A stretch of 64,000 nucleotides of DNA from Pseudomonas solani (GCF_026072635.1 NZ_AP023081.1:962501-1026500), one strand, 5' to 3'. Positions 54,550-63,942 are shown, counted from the stretch's first letter. Made by a program: numbers and translations. Notes: a model not told the origin generated them from the letters alone.

Positions 54550-55878
54550 ATGCCAAGGTTCCTGAAAGACCTGAAGATCATGCTGCTGGCCAACCTCTGG
54601 ACCGTGCCAGTGGTCGCCGCGCTGGTGGGCGCGGTGTTCTATTTCGTCGCCCCGCCGCCGCCCATGCACGCCACCCTGGCCACCGGCGGCGCCAATGGCG
54701 GCTATGCCCTGTTCGGCGAAAAGCTCAAGGAGGAACTGGCGCGCCAGGGCTTCACCCTGGAGCTGGTGCCCAGCACCGGCTCCCTGGACAACCTCGGCAA
54801 GCTGCAACGCGGCGAGGTGCAGATGGCCCTGGTGCAGAGCGGCCAGGAGCTGACCCTGGAGCCGCGCGAACGCAACCGCCTGCATGGGCTCGGGGTGATG
54901 TACCAGGAGCCGCTGTGGCTGTTCAAACGCAAGGACGTGGACATCGACAGCATGGGCGACCTGCTGCAGTTGCGGGTGGCCATCGGCACGCCCAACAGCG
55001 GCACCCGTGCCATCGCTGCGGCCCTGCTGCAGGCCAACCAGATCGGCCCGGAACAGTACCCGCAGAACTGGCAGGCATTCAGCGGCACGCGGGGTGCCGA
55101 TGCGCTGATCGCCGGCGAGCTGGATGCCGCTTTCTTCGTCGGCCCGGCGGAGAACGCCGTGGTGCAGCGCCTGGCCACGCGCAGCGAGCTGGACCTGGTC
55201 AGCCTGCGCCGCAGCGCCGCCTACCGTGCGCGCCTGCCCTACCTGACCAAGCTCGACGTGGGTGAAGGCCTGCTCAACCTCGCCAGCAACAGCCCCTCGC
55301 GGGACATCCTCACCCTGGGCCCGGTGGCGACCCTGGTGGCCAACGACGAATTCCACCCCTCACTGACGCCGCTGATCCTCGAAGCCGCCCGCGAGGTGAT
55401 GAAGAATGGCAGCCTGCTCGACCCCGCCGGGCGCTACCCCGCCGCCCAACCGATGACCCTGTCGACGCTGGACGAGGCCGCCTACTACTACAAGAACGGC
55501 CTGCCGATCCTGCAGCGCTACCTGCCCTTCCGCATCGCCTCCCTGGCCGACCGCTACATCATCCTGCTGATCCCGCTGCTGGTGGTGATGTTCCCGCTGT
55601 TCAAGGCGGTGGGCCCGGTGTACCGCTGGCGCATCCGTGCGCGCATCTACCGCTGGTACAAGTACCTGCGCGAGATCGACCGCAAGCTGGACGCCGGCAC
55701 CCTGCGCGCGGAGCTGGACGGCGAGATCGGCAAGCTGGAGCAACTGGAGGACCAGTTGGCCAAGGTGGACGTGCCGCTCTCCTACTCCAACGAGCTGTAT
55801 GAGCTGCACGTGCACCTGCGCTACGTGATCGAGCGGCTCCAGGCGCTGAAGGCCAGGAGCCGCGAAGAGGAGGCCTGA
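54550..55878 (+). CDS. TAXI-family (TRAP) solute-binding domain protein with two membrane anchors
   Basis: A 442-residue protein with a TAXI/TRAP solute-binding domain between two membrane helices. The first helix is at about 13-33 (LLANLWTVPVVAALVGAVFYFVA). The binding domain begins ATLATGGANGGYALFGEKLKEELA and includes GEVQMALVQSGQEL and IGTPNSGTRAIAAALL. The second helix is at about 334-358 (ADRYIILLIPLLVVMFPLFKAVG), followed by a basic then coiled-coil tail to 442 (LEQLEDQLAKVDVPLSYSNEL). No TRAP permease gene is nearby. The ATG at 54550 has AAGGA upstream. It converges on the TPR/C39 gene, with a seven-base gap. Confidence 0.85.
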   Translation: MPRFLKDLKIMLLANLWTVPVVAALVGAVFYFVAPPPPMHATLATGGANGGYALFGEKLKEELARQGFTLELVPSTGSLDNLGKLQRGEVQMALVQSGQELTLEPRERNRLHGLGVMYQEPLWLFKRKDVDIDSMGDLLQLRVAIGTPNSGTRAIAAALLQANQIGPEQYPQNWQAFSGTRGADALIAGELDAAFFVGPAENAVVQRLATRSELDLVSLRRSAAYRARLPYLTKLDVGEGLLNLASNSPSRDILTLGPVATLVANDEFHPSLTPLILEAAREVMKNGSLLDPAGRYPAAQPMTLSTLDEAAYYYKNGLPILQRYLPFRIASLADRYIILLIPLLVVMFPLFKAVGPVYRWRIRARIYRWYKYLREIDRKLDAGTLRAELDGEIGKLEQLEDQLAKVDVPLSYSNELYELHVHLRYVIERLQALKARSREEEA

Positions 55879-55885
55879 ACGGGCC

Positions 55886-58800
55886 TCAGAAGCGCAGTTG
55901 CAGGTAGCGCAGCGGCACCAGCCAGCGCGGCGTCGCCGGGCCGAAGGCCAGGGCCTTGGCCAGGTGCCGACGCAGGCGCCAGTAGGAACCGTGCTCGCTG
56001 CCCTTGGCCACCGCGCGGGCGGTGCGGAAGTGCGCCACCGCGACCTGGCTGTTGCCGGCGTGAAGCGCAGCGGCGACGCCCTCCAGCAGGTGCTGCATGC
56101 AACGGAAGAAGGGCCGCGGCTCCGCCCCCTGCAAGCGCTCCAGCCAGGCATCCAGGGCCGCAATGTCTCCAGCCATGGCGGCATCGAAGCCCAGCCAGAC
56201 CATGGCATCGTGGTTCTGCGGGTCGCGCTCCAGGGACAGCCGCGACACCGCCGCCGCGCGCGCATCCAGCTTGCGCGCACGCATGCCCAGCGCCAGGTTG
56301 TCCAGGCCCCAGGCCGGCGCCTCCGGGTGCTGCTCCCAGTCGGCGAGCCAGTCGAACATCATTTCGTAGCGATCCTGGTTGACCATCGCGTAGCTGGCCA
56401 TGCCCCAGATCACGCCATCGCTGCGGATCGTCTCGCGACAGGCTTCGAGGGCATCCACCAGCAGCCGGTTGGCGTTCTTGCGGTTGGCCAGCAGCTCCAG
56501 CATGGCGTGCTTGCCGGCGTGCTGCGGGTCGTTTTCCAGCAGGCGCAGGAAGCCCTTCCACAGTGAACCGGGCATCCAGCGGGCATCCTCGCGGCGCAAC
56601 CATTGCAGCGCGGCGCCATGGTGCAGGGAGCCATCGGCGACACCGGCGTCGAGGGTTTCCTGCAGGTCCTTGTCCTGCTCGGGCCGCTCGAGGATCTTCA
56701 GCACCTCGCCCCAGGCGTCGATGCAACCATGGTCGCGACACAGGGGTTCCAGCACCCGGCGCTTGAGCGCCTGATCGCCGCGGGGCACGGCGAAACGCAG
56801 GGCGCGGATCAGCACCGCGGGCTGGCTCGATGCCTCCAGCAACCGCTCCAGCACTGCGCGCGTGGCCTCCCCCGTACCGTGCTTGAGCAGCAGGTCGAAC
56901 TCGTGGAGGCCGGCGAAGGTGTAGCAGGCGTCCAACTGGTAGGCTCGGCTGAAGGACGGCAGCGCCTCTTCGCCCTTGCCGTCGAGCCACAGCGCGTGGC
57001 CGAGGAAACCGTGGGCGATGGCCTGGCGGGGTTCCAGGCGCACCATCTCCCGGGCCGACTCCACGTAGGCGGCGTATTCGCCGGCGTCGTCCTGCCAGTC
57101 GGCCAGGGTGCGCCACCCTTCGAAGAAGGCCGGTTGGCGCTCCAGCAACTGGCGCATCTCGGCCATGGCGCTGGGCAGGTCCTGCTCCTGGCGGGTGGCG
57201 CGGGGCCCGAACAGCGCCAGTTCGGGGGGCGTTCCGCCACCCCAGCAGGGGGCCGCCAGCAGCTGGCGCAATTCGTCGTAGCGCTGGGCTTCCAGCAGCC
57301 CCTCGGCCAGCTGGGTGTTGGCGCTGCGGTGGCGCGGGTTCAGCTCCAGGGCACGGCGCAGGGCCGGCTCCTTCGCCTCGAAGCCTTCCTCCTGTTCGGC
57401 CAGGGCCAGCCAGGCATCCGGGTCGCCGGCGCGCAGGCGCGTCAGCTCGCGGGCCAGTTCCAGGGGGCGCCCGGGCGTTTCCAGGGCAGCGCTGTAGCGG
57501 CGTAGCTGATTCCAGACCCAGCCGTTGCCGGGCTCCTCGCGCAGCACCTTCTCCGCCTCGAGGGCGCCTTCGGCGGGGTTGTCGCGCTCGCCCAGCACAT
57601 AGCCCAGGTAGGCACGCAGTTCGGTGTTGTCGGGGGTGCGGGCGAGCACGCTGCGCAGCAGGCTTTCGGCCTCCTCCAGGTCTGTGCCCTCGTCCAGCAG
57701 GCTTTCGACGTAGAGGCGCACGCTGCGCGTCCACAGCGGGTTGATGCGGAAGCTCCCGCGCAGGGTCTCGCGGCACTCGGCGTACTGCTTCTGGCTGCTC
57801 TGCAGCTGGGCCCGCTCCAGGGCCAGGCGCGGCATCAGCGGGAAGCGTTCGATGGCCGACTGCAGCAGGGTCTCGGCCTGCTCCACCTGCCCCATCTCGG
57901 CCTGCTGGGCGGCGACCACCACCCACAGCTGCCAGAGGTCGGGGCGCTGTTGCAGGGCTTCGCTCAACTGCTCCAGCAACACCTGCGGTTCCAGCAGCCT
58001 GCGCGCCTGGTCCGGGTAGGCGAGCCAGCCGTCGCCAAAGGTCACCTGGGCCACCAGTTGGCGATGGATGAAGTCGAGGCTGTCCAGGGCTTCGGCCTGG
58101 TCGGTGCAGGTTTCCAGCAGCATGTTGCCGGCGTAATCGTTATCGGCAGAGCGCTCCAGCGCCTCGCGGAAGGCCTCACGGGCGGCCTCGCGCTGGCCAG
58201 CCTGGAGCTGCACGAAGCCCCGGGTGGAATAGCTGCTGGAGCTGCGCGGGTCGGTGCGCCGGGCCCGCTCGCAGAATTCGAGGGCTTCCTCATGGCGACC
58301 CAGGCGCGCCAGGGTCACCGCCAGCTCGCGGATCGCCCAGGCGTATTCCGGGTGGCTCGCCAGCAGCCGGCGCAGGGCCGCTTCGGCATCCTCCAGGGAG
58401 TGGCGCTGGGCGCGCTCCACCGCCAACTCGGCGATGCCGCAGTGATGGGGGAAGCGCTCGGCCAGTGCGGTGACGTACGCGTCCACCGCCTCTTCACCGG
58501 CGCTCTGGCGCAGCAGCTGCACCTGCATGCGGTGCAGGCTCATGTTCAGCGGGTCCAGCTCCACCGCTTCGCGGCACCAGGCCAGGGCGCGCTGCGGGTC
58601 GCCATCGCTGCGCTGGCTGTGCAGCACGGCGGCGCGCAGCCAGGTGCCGCGACGGCTCACCGGTTCGGCGCGGCGCAGCATCGCCTCGTTCAGTTCCAGC
58701 TCGCCATGGCGGCCGTAGAAGTCGGCAAGGTTGAGCAGCAGGGCCGGGTCCTGGGGGCGGCGTTCCACGGCCTGCTCGAGAATCTGCCGGCATTGCAGCG

Positions 58801-60853
58801 GGTCGGAGAGTTCCTCGATGAACTCGCACAGGGTCAGGGTCGGGCCGGCGGCCAGGGCGCCGAGGCGTGCCTGGCGCTGGCGCAGGAATTCCAGCCCCGC
58901 CTCGGTGCGGCCCAGGCAGCGCAGGGCGCGGAAGTACTGGCTGCTATAGCCCTCGTTGGTGTCGTGCAGGCAGGCGGCGATGCGGTACAGCTCGCAGGCC
59001 TGCTCGCGGCTGCCTTCGTTCCAGCGCAGGCTGGCCAGCTCGTTCCACGCCTGGGCATGCCCCGGGGCCTGGCGCAGGGCACGGCCCAGCAGCTGCCGCG
59101 CGGTTTCCAGCTGGCTGCCGTCCTCCACCAGCAGGCCGGTGTAGCGCACCAGGATGCCGGCATCGCTCCAGCGCCCCTGGCAATGGCCGGCGAGCCAGTC
59201 CAATTGCTGCTCGCGGGCATGCAACTGGGCCAGGGAGGTGGACTTGGAGAGGATCAGGTTGGCGTCATCGGGGAAGCGTTCGAGCAACGCTTCGGTGGCC
59301 TCCAGCACCTGGGCCTCGCGGCCGTCGTACCAGCCCAGGGCGCGCTGGCCCTGGAGGGTCAGGCGGTGTTCGGGCGCGTGCTCGCGCAGGGCCTCGAAGG
59401 CGGCCAGGGCGGCTTCGCGGTCGTGCACTTCCAGGGCGCTGACCAGGCGGTAGTAGAGGTCCCAGGTCGCATGCTCCGGCAGCTCCAGGCCGTCCAGGCG
59501 ATGGGCTTCCTCGGGCGGCAGCAGGAGCAGGCCACGGGGCCCGGACGCGCGCTGGGTCTCGTACAGGCCCTCGGCGATGCTCTCGCCGAACTGCGCCTGG
59601 CCGGGGTCGCGGATGAGCACGGTGCCACGGGGCTCGTCATAGCCCACCACCGCCTGCAGGTGGCCGCTGCCGGTGTATTGCAGCGACAGGGTGAAGGGCA
59701 GGCCACGGTCGATCAGCGCGCGGCTGGTGGCCCAGTCCACGGTGAACTCGCGCACCAGCCAGCCATTGCGCTCGGCCCAGGCACGCTCGGCCTGGTAGGA
59801 CGTGCCGTCGTAGCAGATCTCCTCGGCCACCTCCAGGTGCGCCACCGGGCGACCCCAGTAGGTGGACAGCGCGGTCAGAGTGGCGGGGACGCAGGTCATG
59901 TGGTGCTGGCGGATGAAGGTCACCGGCAGCAGCACGCGGCCGCCCTTGGGCTCGGCCAGGCGCTCGGCGACCAGGGTGTAGAAGGGGCTCTGGGATTCCT
60001 GGGCCAGCGTCCGGCCCTGCTCGTGGTCACCGCGCAGGCAGGCGATGTCGCAGCGACGGCCGGCGTACCAGCCGCGCATGCCTTTCTCCAACAGCAGCGC
60101 CAGCGCCAGGGAGCGCTCGATCAGGCGCTCGGCCTCATCCAGTTCGCCCCGCTCGATCAGCAGGTCGATCAATTGCGCGCAGAGCCCGGCGCTCTCCATC
60201 CGCTGGGTACCGTCCAGCAGGCGTGCACGGGCGGCGTCTTCGCGCCCCAGCTGCAGTTCGAGCTGGGCGGCCTGCAGGGTCGCGGAGCGGAAGCCGGGCA
60301 GCATCGCCAGGGCGCGCTCGCAGAGGTCCAGCGCGTCGGCATAGCGGTCTTCCTGCTCCAGGCTGTAGGAGCGCTCCACCAGCAGCCAGGGGTCGGTGGT
60401 GCCCAGTTGCATGGCCGCATCGTGCAGTTCGGCGCTGCGGCCGAAGTCCCGCAGCAACGCCCGCAGGTACCCCTGGAACGACAGCCACTCGGCGCGCAGC
60501 CCGGGCTCTTCGGGCAGCCAGTCGGCGAAGCGCTGGAGGAATTCCCAGGCGCGGTACTGGCCACGGCGGGCGAGCAGGAAGCGGGCATAGCGCAGGCGCG
60601 ACTCGGCGGCCTCCGGGTAGCGGCGGTAGCCGAGCCAGGCCAGGGCATCCCCCAGGCGCGGGGCCCCCAGTTGCCCGGCGAGGCGCGAGGCCAGCGCCAT
60701 GGCGGCCGCTCCGCGCCAGTGGCGGTAGTCGCCGAACTCGGCGGCCCGGGCATGGGCCTGGAGGAACAGGCCGCGATCGGCCAGGGCTTCGAGGGAAAGG
60801 ATCAACTCGGCATCGAGCGCATGGGAGGGCGTATCGAGGATCAGGCCGGACAT
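55886..60853 (-). CDS. Large TPR-repeat protein with an internal C39-type peptidase domain
   Basis: A 1655-residue protein that I cannot name. About 1-290 is helical TPR-like (e.g. AWEFLQRFADWLPEEPG, YSLEQEDRYADALDLCERALA). An internal papain-fold C39-like peptidase follows: Gln316 and Cys321 in RQHHMTCVPATLTAL, His398 in SGHLQAVVGYD, and Asp416 in LIRDPGQAQFGES, with C39-like spacing. From about 480 to the end are some 30 TPR-like repeats with A/L/E-rich helices. No signal peptide or membrane helix is seen, so it is probably cytoplasmic. ATG 60853 has AAGGA upstream. C39 peptidases usually mature double-glycine peptides in ABC exporters; no exporter lies here. Function unknown. Confidence 0.85.
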   Translation of the reverse strand: MSGLILDTPSHALDAELILSLEALADRGLFLQAHARAAEFGDYRHWRGAAAMALASRLAGQLGAPRLGDALAWLGYRRYPEAAESRLRYARFLLARRGQYRAWEFLQRFADWLPEEPGLRAEWLSFQGYLRALLRDFGRSAELHDAAMQLGTTDPWLLVERSYSLEQEDRYADALDLCERALAMLPGFRSATLQAAQLELQLGREDAARARLLDGTQRMESAGLCAQLIDLLIERGELDEAERLIERSLALALLLEKGMRGWYAGRRCDIACLRGDHEQGRTLAQESQSPFYTLVAERLAEPKGGRVLLPVTFIRQHHMTCVPATLTALSTYWGRPVAHLEVAEEICYDGTSYQAERAWAERNGWLVREFTVDWATSRALIDRGLPFTLSLQYTGSGHLQAVVGYDEPRGTVLIRDPGQAQFGESIAEGLYETQRASGPRGLLLLPPEEAHRLDGLELPEHATWDLYYRLVSALEVHDREAALAAFEALREHAPEHRLTLQGQRALGWYDGREAQVLEATEALLERFPDDANLILSKSTSLAQLHAREQQLDWLAGHCQGRWSDAGILVRYTGLLVEDGSQLETARQLLGRALRQAPGHAQAWNELASLRWNEGSREQACELYRIAACLHDTNEGYSSQYFRALRCLGRTEAGLEFLRQRQARLGALAAGPTLTLCEFIEELSDPLQCRQILEQAVERRPQDPALLLNLADFYGRHGELELNEAMLRRAEPVSRRGTWLRAAVLHSQRSDGDPQRALAWCREAVELDPLNMSLHRMQVQLLRQSAGEEAVDAYVTALAERFPHHCGIAELAVERAQRHSLEDAEAALRRLLASHPEYAWAIRELAVTLARLGRHEEALEFCERARRTDPRSSSSYSTRGFVQLQAGQREAAREAFREALERSADNDYAGNMLLETCTDQAEALDSLDFIHRQLVAQVTFGDGWLAYPDQARRLLEPQVLLEQLSEALQQRPDLWQLWVVVAAQQAEMGQVEQAETLLQSAIERFPLMPRLALERAQLQSSQKQYAECRETLRGSFRINPLWTRSVRLYVESLLDEGTDLEEAESLLRSVLARTPDNTELRAYLGYVLGERDNPAEGALEAEKVLREEPGNGWVWNQLRRYSAALETPGRPLELARELTRLRAGDPDAWLALAEQEEGFEAKEPALRRALELNPRHRSANTQLAEGLLEAQRYDELRQLLAAPCWGGGTPPELALFGPRATRQEQDLPSAMAEMRQLLERQPAFFEGWRTLADWQDDAGEYAAYVESAREMVRLEPRQAIAHGFLGHALWLDGKGEEALPSFSRAYQLDACYTFAGLHEFDLLLKHGTGEATRAVLERLLEASSQPAVLIRALRFAVPRGDQALKRRVLEPLCRDHGCIDAWGEVLKILERPEQDKDLQETLDAGVADGSLHHGAALQWLRREDARWMPGSLWKGFLRLLENDPQHAGKHAMLELLANRKNANRLLVDALEACRETIRSDGVIWGMASYAMVNQDRYEMMFDWLADWEQHPEAPAWGLDNLALGMRARKLDARAAAVSRLSLERDPQNHDAMVWLGFDAAMAGDIAALDAWLERLQGAEPRPFFRCMQHLLEGVAAALHAGNSQVAVAHFRTARAVAKGSEHGSYWRLRRHLAKALAFGPATPRWLVPLRYLQLRF

Positions 60854-61026
60854 CGGAACCATCCTTGGTCATTGCAGCGGAAATGGCGTCACTTTAGGGA
60901 GACACTGACTCGGCAACAAGCGATCGGGTCACAAGGCCCCTCATCCCGGCCGAGGCTGAGGTAAACTCTGCGGCCTATCGGGCGAGCCACCGGCGCGCCC
61001 TTATCCACAGCTTCACAGGTACGCCC

Positions 61027-62033
61027 ATGCCGATCCGCCACTGCATCGTCCACCTCATCGACAAGAAGCCCGATGGCAGCGCCGCCGTGCTCCACGCACG
61101 CGACAGCGAGCTGGGCGAATCCAAGGCCATCGAAAACCTGCTGGCCGACCTCAACGAAAGCTACAACGCCAAGCAAGGCAAGGCCTGGGGCCTGTTCCAC
61201 GAGGAATCCGGCGCCTACCCGTTCAGCGGTTGGCTGAAGGAATACATGGAAGGCGGCCGCGACTTCACCGCCTTCAGCCGCGAGGCCGTGGCGCACCTGC
61301 AGAAGCTGATGGAAGAGTCCAACCTCTCCACCGGCGGCCACGTGCTCTTCGCCCATTACCAGCAGGGCATGACCGACTACCTGGCCATCGCCCTGCTGCA
61401 CCACAGCGAAGGCGTCACCGTCACCGACGCGCTGGACCTGGCGCCGGCCCGCCACCTGGACCTGGGCCAGCTGCACCTGGCGGCGCGCATCAACATCTCC
61501 GAGTGGCGCAACAACGCCCAGTCGAAGCAGTACATCTCCTTCATCAAGGGCAAGAACGGCAAGAAGGTTTCGGATTACTTCCGTGACTTCATCGGCTGCC
61601 AGGAAGGCGTAGACGCGCCGAGCGAGACCCGCACCCTGCTCAAGGCCTTCAGCGACTTCGTCGAGCACGAGGACTTCGCCGAGGAACAGGCCCGCGAGAA
61701 GACCAAGACCCTGGTGGACTACGCCAGCACCCAGGCCAAGCTGGGCGAGCCGATCACCCTGCAGGAGCTGTCCGGGCTGATCGACGAAGACCGCCCCGTG
61801 CCTTCTACGAACACATCCGCAACAAGGATTACGGCCTGTCGCCGGAAATCCCGCCGGACAAGCGCACCCTCAGCCAGTTCCAGCGCTTCACCGGCCGCGC
61901 CGAGGGCCTGTCCATCAGCTTCGAGGCTCACCTGCTGGGCTCGAAGATCGAATACGACGAAGGCCGCGACATGCTGATCATCCGCCAGGTCCCGACCCAG
62001 CTGAAGGACCAGCTCAAGCGCCGCAAGGACTGA
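61027..62033 (+). CDS. yejK: Nucleoid-associated protein YejK (NdpA), one-base deletion
   Basis: Nucleoid-associated protein of the NdpA family. The N-terminal ~255 residues (ALHARDSELGESKAIENLL-like, GHVLFAHYQQGMTDYLAIALL, KGKNGKKVSDYFRDFIGCQE) are intact. After LIDEDRP at about 61795-61800 the frame breaks: the next frame continues FYEHIRNKDYGLSPEIPPDKRT and ends RRKD at 62033. With one base restored the product is 335 residues, the E. coli YejK length as I recall it. It is divergent from the TPR/C39 gene and has its own terminator. Confidence 0.92.
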
Positions 62034-62048
62034 GCGAAGGTGCAAACG

Positions 62049-62079
62049 AAAAAGCCCGGCTAAATGCCGGGCTTTTTTG
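62049..62079. terminator. Terminator after yejK
   Basis: AAAAAGCCCGGC-TAAAT-GCCGGGCTTTTTT: strong stem with A and T tracts, shared with the converging GST gene stop at 62092. Confidence 0.9.
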
Positions 62080-62091
62080 TGCGCCTGCGGA

Positions 62092-63027
62092 TCAGCGTGC
62101 TTCGATGCGGAAGCCCACACGGGGGAAGTGCACATGCACCACGCCGGCGCGCTCGTCCTCGCGACGCAGGATCAGCTCCTCGCGGCCGGCGAATACCAGC
62201 TCGCCTTCCACCGGGTCGACGCCATAGTCGGTGGCGGCGATGGCCACCTTCTGCCCGGCGGTGAAGCCGTTGATGTCGAAGAAGGGCTCATCCGGCAGCG
62301 CCGCGGGTTCGGCGGCGCGGGCGATCTCGATGGCGTCGGCGGCGCTCAGCTCGCTGGAGGCGCCATGGCCGAAGCCGAGCACACGGCCCAGCCAGGCGGC
62401 GACCGCCGGGTAGTCGTCCACCAGCGGCGCGGTGACCGGGGTGGCCTTGAGGAACCACAGGCAATGGGCCAGGGAGAAGTCGGCCATGCTCGGCTCGCCG
62501 AAGAGGAAGTCACCCTCCTCGCGGCCCAACTGCTGCTCCAGGCGGGCCATGAAGGTCGGCCAGTTGTGCTTGGCCACCTCGGCCGGCAGGCGCGCGGCGG
62601 TGCCGCCGCTGAACAGCCCGGCACGGTCGGCGATAAAGGCCTTGATCGCCTCCGGCGGCAGCTTGCCGAAGCGCACGGCGATGGATTCGGGCTGGAACAC
62701 CAGGCTCACCGCGTGCTGGAAGATCACCGAATCCACCCAGTGGCAGAAGCTCGCCACGTTGAATTCCTGGCCCGCCGGGATCAACGCCGGCACGGCCTTC
62801 TCCGCCTCCAGGCGGCGGGCGATCAGCGCGGTGTCGCAGTAGATGTCGGCGCCGATCTGCAGCACCGGGGTCTTGCGGTAGCCGCCGGTGAGGGGCATCA
62901 GGTCTGGCTTGGGCATCAGCGGCGGAATGTGCACCGAACGCCAGGACAGCTGCTTGAAGCCCAGCAGCAGGCGCGCCTTCTCGGCGAAGGGGGATGTGGG
63001 GTAGTGGTGCAGGATCAACTCGTGCAT
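62092..63027 (-). CDS. Glutathione S-transferase fold protein
   Basis: A 311-residue protein with a thioredoxin-like N-terminus typical of GSTs: LILHHYPTSPFAEKARLLLGFKQLSWRSV, then YRKTPVLQIGADIYCDTALIARRLE with the cis-Pro and the substrate-loop. A helical C-terminal domain follows (ADFSLAHCLWFLKATPVTAPLVDDYPAVAAW), and a longer C-terminal extension ends FRIEAR. The usual Ser/Cys active-site position is PTSPFAEKARLLL. Substrate unknown. It converges on yejK with a shared terminator. Confidence 0.88.
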   Translation of the reverse strand: MHELILHHYPTSPFAEKARLLLGFKQLSWRSVHIPPLMPKPDLMPLTGGYRKTPVLQIGADIYCDTALIARRLEAEKAVPALIPAGQEFNVASFCHWVDSVIFQHAVSLVFQPESIAVRFGKLPPEAIKAFIADRAGLFSGGTAARLPAEVAKHNWPTFMARLEQQLGREEGDFLFGEPSMADFSLAHCLWFLKATPVTAPLVDDYPAVAAWLGRVLGFGHGASSELSAADAIEIARAAEPAALPDEPFFDINGFTAGQKVAIAATDYGVDPVEGELVFAGREELILRREDERAGVVHVHFPRVGFRIEAR

Positions 63028-63080
63028 GGCGGGCTCCGTATCGTTCTTGTTCAGGCTGGGCAGCTTAGCCGCCCTGGGGT

Positions 63081-63107
63081 TCAGGGCCTATCCGCTGGCG
63101 CTGATGG
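63081..63107. repeat. 27-bp direct repeat, copy 1 (left of HicAB)
   Basis: The 27-base sequence at 63081-63107 recurs exactly at 63973-63999. It contains CTATCCGCTGGCGCTGATGG. In this copy it runs on into a palindrome CTGATGGC-GT-GCCATCAG (63101-63118). Confidence 0.9.
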
Positions 63108-63195
63108 CGTGCCATCAGCCGCAGCTATTTAGTAGCGCCAGGCCAGCGTCTGGGCCGGGCTGGAATGGAAGCAGCGCGCCCAGGCTCGGCCACCG

Positions 63196-63603
63196 TCAAC
63201 CGGCATCCGAAAGCTCGCGCAACGCGGCAGTGGCGAGAAAGCCGGACCGTGAGGCGTAGCGGGCGTCCTTACTCACACGCTCATCGATCCGCTGCAGAAG
63301 ATTCTCCGGCAGGGTGGCATTGAAGCGTACGGCCTTGCCTAGGTAGGGCGTCACGTCGAACTCGACCACCGCCCACACGCCGCCGGCAAAGTCGGGATTA
63401 CCAATATGGAAGTCAATCTGCTGCGCTTGAGGCAGTGCCTCGCCATCCGCCACCAGGCCTTCGAAGTGAAGGGCAAGCGCCTCCTTCACGTTCTCCAGGG
63501 CTTCCGCCACGGTAGCGCCCGCAGAGAAACAACCCGGCACGTCCGGCACGGTTACGCCGTAGTCAGAGTCAGGGTCCTTATGCAGAACGAGGGGGAATTT
63601 CAT
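63196..63603 (-). CDS. hicB: Antitoxin HicB
   Basis: Antitoxin of a HicAB module, 135 residues. The N-terminal HicB-like fold is MKFPLVLHKDPDSDYGVTVPDVPGC with a helical continuation AEALENVKEALALHFEGL. The C-terminal part (RFNATLPENLLQRIDERVS, then SRSGFLATAALREL) resembles a ribbon-helix-helix DNA-binding segment, so it should also repress its own promoter. It starts 35 bases after the hicA stop. Confidence 0.92.
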   Translation of the reverse strand: MKFPLVLHKDPDSDYGVTVPDVPGCFSAGATVAEALENVKEALALHFEGLVADGEALPQAQQIDFHIGNPDFAGGVWAVVEFDVTPYLGKAVRFNATLPENLLQRIDERVSKDARYASRSGFLATAALRELSDAG

Positions 63604-63638
63604 GGTGTTTACACTCCGTGTGTTGCGAAGCGATGGCC

Positions 63639-63820
63639 TCAGAGAAGGCCGGCTTGTTTCAGGATGCTGCGTACCGTCCCTATGGGTAGATCACTCTTGG
63701 GGTGTGGGACCATGACCCGTCCCGGTTTATTCGGTGCTTGAACGGATGGTGACTGCCTTTCACCTCCACCTCGTACCAGCCATCCACCTTGATCTTCTCT
63801 ATCACCTCACGACTGCGCAT
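63639..63820 (-). CDS. hicA: Toxin HicA, one-base deletion
   Basis: mRNA interferase toxin of the HicA double-stranded-RNA-binding-like fold. The first codons MRSREVIEKIKVDGWYEVEV and the catalytic GSHHPFKH (His24) are intact. Then the frame breaks near 63733-63735 (plus strand GG where GGG would keep frame), giving a short product ending HTPRVIYP. The other frame continues PNKPGRVMVPHPKSDLP to QAGLL and stops at 63639, the normal 60-residue HicA. AGGGAGG lies just before the ATG. This can be a sequencing error or real toxin inactivation. Confidence 0.9.
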
Positions 63821-63841
63821 CGTGGCCTCCCTACGCGCATA

Positions 63842-63858
63842 GTGTGTACCGTACACAC
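63842..63858. promoter_or_regulatory. HicB operator-like palindrome over the hicAB promoter
   Basis: GTGTGTAC-C-GTACACAC is a perfect 8-base dyad upstream of hicA. On the minus strand it overlaps TACGGT (-10); TTGCGC (-35) lies 17 bases upstream. HicB with an RHH-like C-terminus would be expected to bind it. Confidence 0.6.
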
Positions 63859-63942
63859 CAAATATGGGGCGCGCAATGAAAACACACAGGATACGAACGA
63901 ATCCGTGGCTGTGATTTCGTCCCCGTAGCCGATACCGCCACG

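Noticed and set aside
57950..60964. A 1004-codon plus-strand frame over the TPR/C39 gene
   Set aside because: Same reason; the minus-strand gene has motifs and a good start, the plus-strand frame has none.
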